From JBECKS01 sp040235395 (GTDB lineage: Bacteria > Pseudomonadota > Gammaproteobacteria > Pseudomonadales > JBECKS01), in NCBI GenBank assembly GCA_040235395.1, contig JBECKS010000087.1, positions 1 to 7,726 on the forward strand: a stretch of DNA of 7,726 bases. The letters are read 5' to 3'. The notes below the pieces were generated by a model. That model ran no database searches and was not told where the DNA came from. It was given only the letters and a program-made list of their open reading frames with translations. This document shows positions 6,935 to 7,726 of the stretch, in pieces (the first letter of the stretch is position 1; every line of letters begins with the position of its first letter). The position numbers and the translations under genes are program-made.

Positions 6935-7417
6935 TCAATCCCTGAAATTTTCAAACTGCAGAGGAATACCCCACTTCTCTGCCTTTAACTCAGCAATCAC
7001 TGCTTGCAAGTCATCACGCTTCTTTCCAGTCACCCGAAGCTTCTCACCCTGAATGGCAACCTGAACTTTCATCTTGCTGGCTTTAATGAACTTCACCATT
7101 TTTTTGGCCAGCTCACTGTCAATGCCCTGCTGCACCTTTACTTCCTGCTTTACACGCTTGCCTGACTCGATCGGCTCTTCAATTTTCAAACAGCTTATAT
7201 CGATACCTCGCTTCACTAACTTGTTCTGGAGAATGTCTAGCATCTGCGCGAGTTGGAAGTCCACTGCAGCATCCAAGGTGATTAAAAGCTCCTTCTGTTC
7301 GAAGGATGCATCACTGCCCTTGAAATCGAAACGGGTATCAACTTCTTTGTTGGCTTGGTCCAATGCGTTACTAAGCTCATGCATATTAAGCTCAGAAACT
7401 ACGTCGAAACTTGGCAT
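6935..7417 (-). CDS. yajQ: YajQ family nucleotide-binding protein (UPF0234)
   Basis: YajQ proteins are small cytoplasmic proteins with two ferredoxin-like domains. Members have been reported to bind nucleic acid or nucleotides, and some in Xanthomonas, Stenotrophomonas and Pseudomonas act as cyclic-di-GMP effectors; the role in this organism is unknown. The 160-residue product is full length. It opens with MPSFDVVSE, contains DTRFDFKGSDASFE (26-39) and VQVAIQGEKLRVTGKKRDDL (117-136), and ends with the family signature WGIPLQFENFRD. The ATG at 7415-7417 has AGGTG 5 bases upstream, a good ribosome-binding site. It is the first gene of a possible yajQ-cold-shock-gap unit. The long open frame on the opposite strand (7074-7514) is a shadow. 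Confidence 0.96.
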   Translation of the reverse strand: MPSFDVVSELNMHELSNALDQANKEVDTRFDFKGSDASFEQKELLITLDAAVDFQLAQMLDILQNKLVKRGIDISCLKIEEPIESGKRVKQEVKVQQGIDSELAKKMVKFIKASKMKVQVAIQGEKLRVTGKKRDDLQAVIAELKAEKWGIPLQFENFRD

Positions 7418-7726
7418 AGTTGCACCTGGAAAAACTGGAATATTGAATCTAGCGCTCTCGACCTTACCGATCAGCGGAAAGACCGGGGCGAGGAATTTGA
7501 GGTCGGGATTCTAGCACAGGCTGATTTTTTCTCGATACCTTTTTGGCACCTTCGGCTGGTTTGGCACCTTTGATGGGTTTGGCACGTTTCACTGATTTGG
7601 CTCAGACCGTTTCGTTTGTGATGCCAGCGGCAATGCATAATCCAGCCACAAAAGCCTAAGCTAGTTAATGACCTTGCAAAGCATTCGCTTATCGTAGTTA
7701 ACAAGCACCGTCCTTGAACCACTCAG
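7418..7726. other. Region upstream of yajQ without a convincing gene
   Basis: These 309 bases run to the window edge. Apart from the yajQ ribosome-binding site and the 18-bp repeat, I see no gene, RNA or clear promoter. A minus-strand frame of 83 codons (7471-7722) is rich in Cys, His, Arg and Ser and resembles no family. Another minus-strand frame (7464-7601) reads the repeat as Ala-Lys-Pro-rich sequence and ends in TAA, but is closed upstream by TGA at 7602-7604. The last 66 bases (7661-7726) are open on the minus strand to a TAG and could be the end of an upstream gene; the 21 residues before the stop are not recognisable. Confidence 0.5.
7542..7601. repeat. 18-bp tandem repeat, about 3.3 copies
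   Basis: The plus-strand core TTTGGCAC begins at 7542, 7560 and 7578, and a partial copy (TTTGGC) begins at 7596, giving an exact 18-bp period. The first two copies share TTTGGCACCTT and the third reads TTTGGCACGTT; the rest of each unit varies. A multiple-of-three period suggests a coding origin: the minus strand, frame ending at 7464, reads it as a six-residue unit resembling Ala-Lys-Pro-x-x-Gly. No intact gene was found around it. Confidence 0.75.

Noticed and set aside
7074..7514. Plus-strand open frame of 146 codons
   Set aside because: It is antisense to yajQ for most of its length, and its Ser-rich, irregular composition is typical of a shadow frame.
7471..7722. Minus-strand open frame of 83 codons upstream of yajQ
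   Set aside because: Its Cys/His/Arg/Ser-rich composition, lack of a recognisable family and passage through the tandem repeat in a non-repeat-friendly frame argue against a real gene.

Overview
The window looks like a chromosomal segment from a marine-type gammaproteobacterium. All confident genes lie on the minus strand. Base composition is moderate, roughly low-to-mid 40s % GC by eye. The suggestion of origin rests on a Na+-translocating NADH:quinone reductase (nqr) operon, a long-form glyceraldehyde-3-phosphate dehydrogenase (GAPDH) of the type found in Pseudomonas and relatives, and a YajQ protein; no single signal fixes the genus. Four of the seven complete genes appear to start with GTG.

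Layout, in the direction of transcription (high to low coordinates). 7418-7726 has no convincing gene but carries an 18-bp tandem repeat. Then come yajQ (6935-7417), a membrane-anchored cold-shock-domain protein (6392-6865) and the long GAPDH (4912-6357). These three are closely spaced (69 and 34 bp) and could be one transcript, ended by an imperfect hairpin at 4860-4888. A 388-bp gap (4524-4911) follows. It holds a candidate promoter for the nqr genes and an orphan perfect inverted repeat (4672-4692) that on the plus strand looks like an intrinsic terminator.

The nqr operon fills 1-4523 in the order nqrA, nqrB, nqrC, nqrD, nqrE, with short gaps or an overlap; nqrE is cut by the window edge, and nqrF would be expected beyond it. 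Together the encoded proteins form a membrane complex that oxidises NADH, reduces ubiquinone and exports Na+. The covalent-FMN threonine motifs of NqrB and NqrC and the iron-sulphur cysteines of NqrD and NqrE that fall inside the window are intact, so the operon looks functional.

No mobile element, CRISPR array, tRNA or rRNA was seen, and most of the window is ordinary core metabolism. The points most worth a second look are a phenylalanine in NqrB where the Vibrio cholerae enzyme has the quinone-site glycine 141, the orphan plus-strand terminator between gap and nqrA, the membrane-tethered cold-shock protein with its ambiguous GTG start, and the 18-bp repeat upstream of yajQ.
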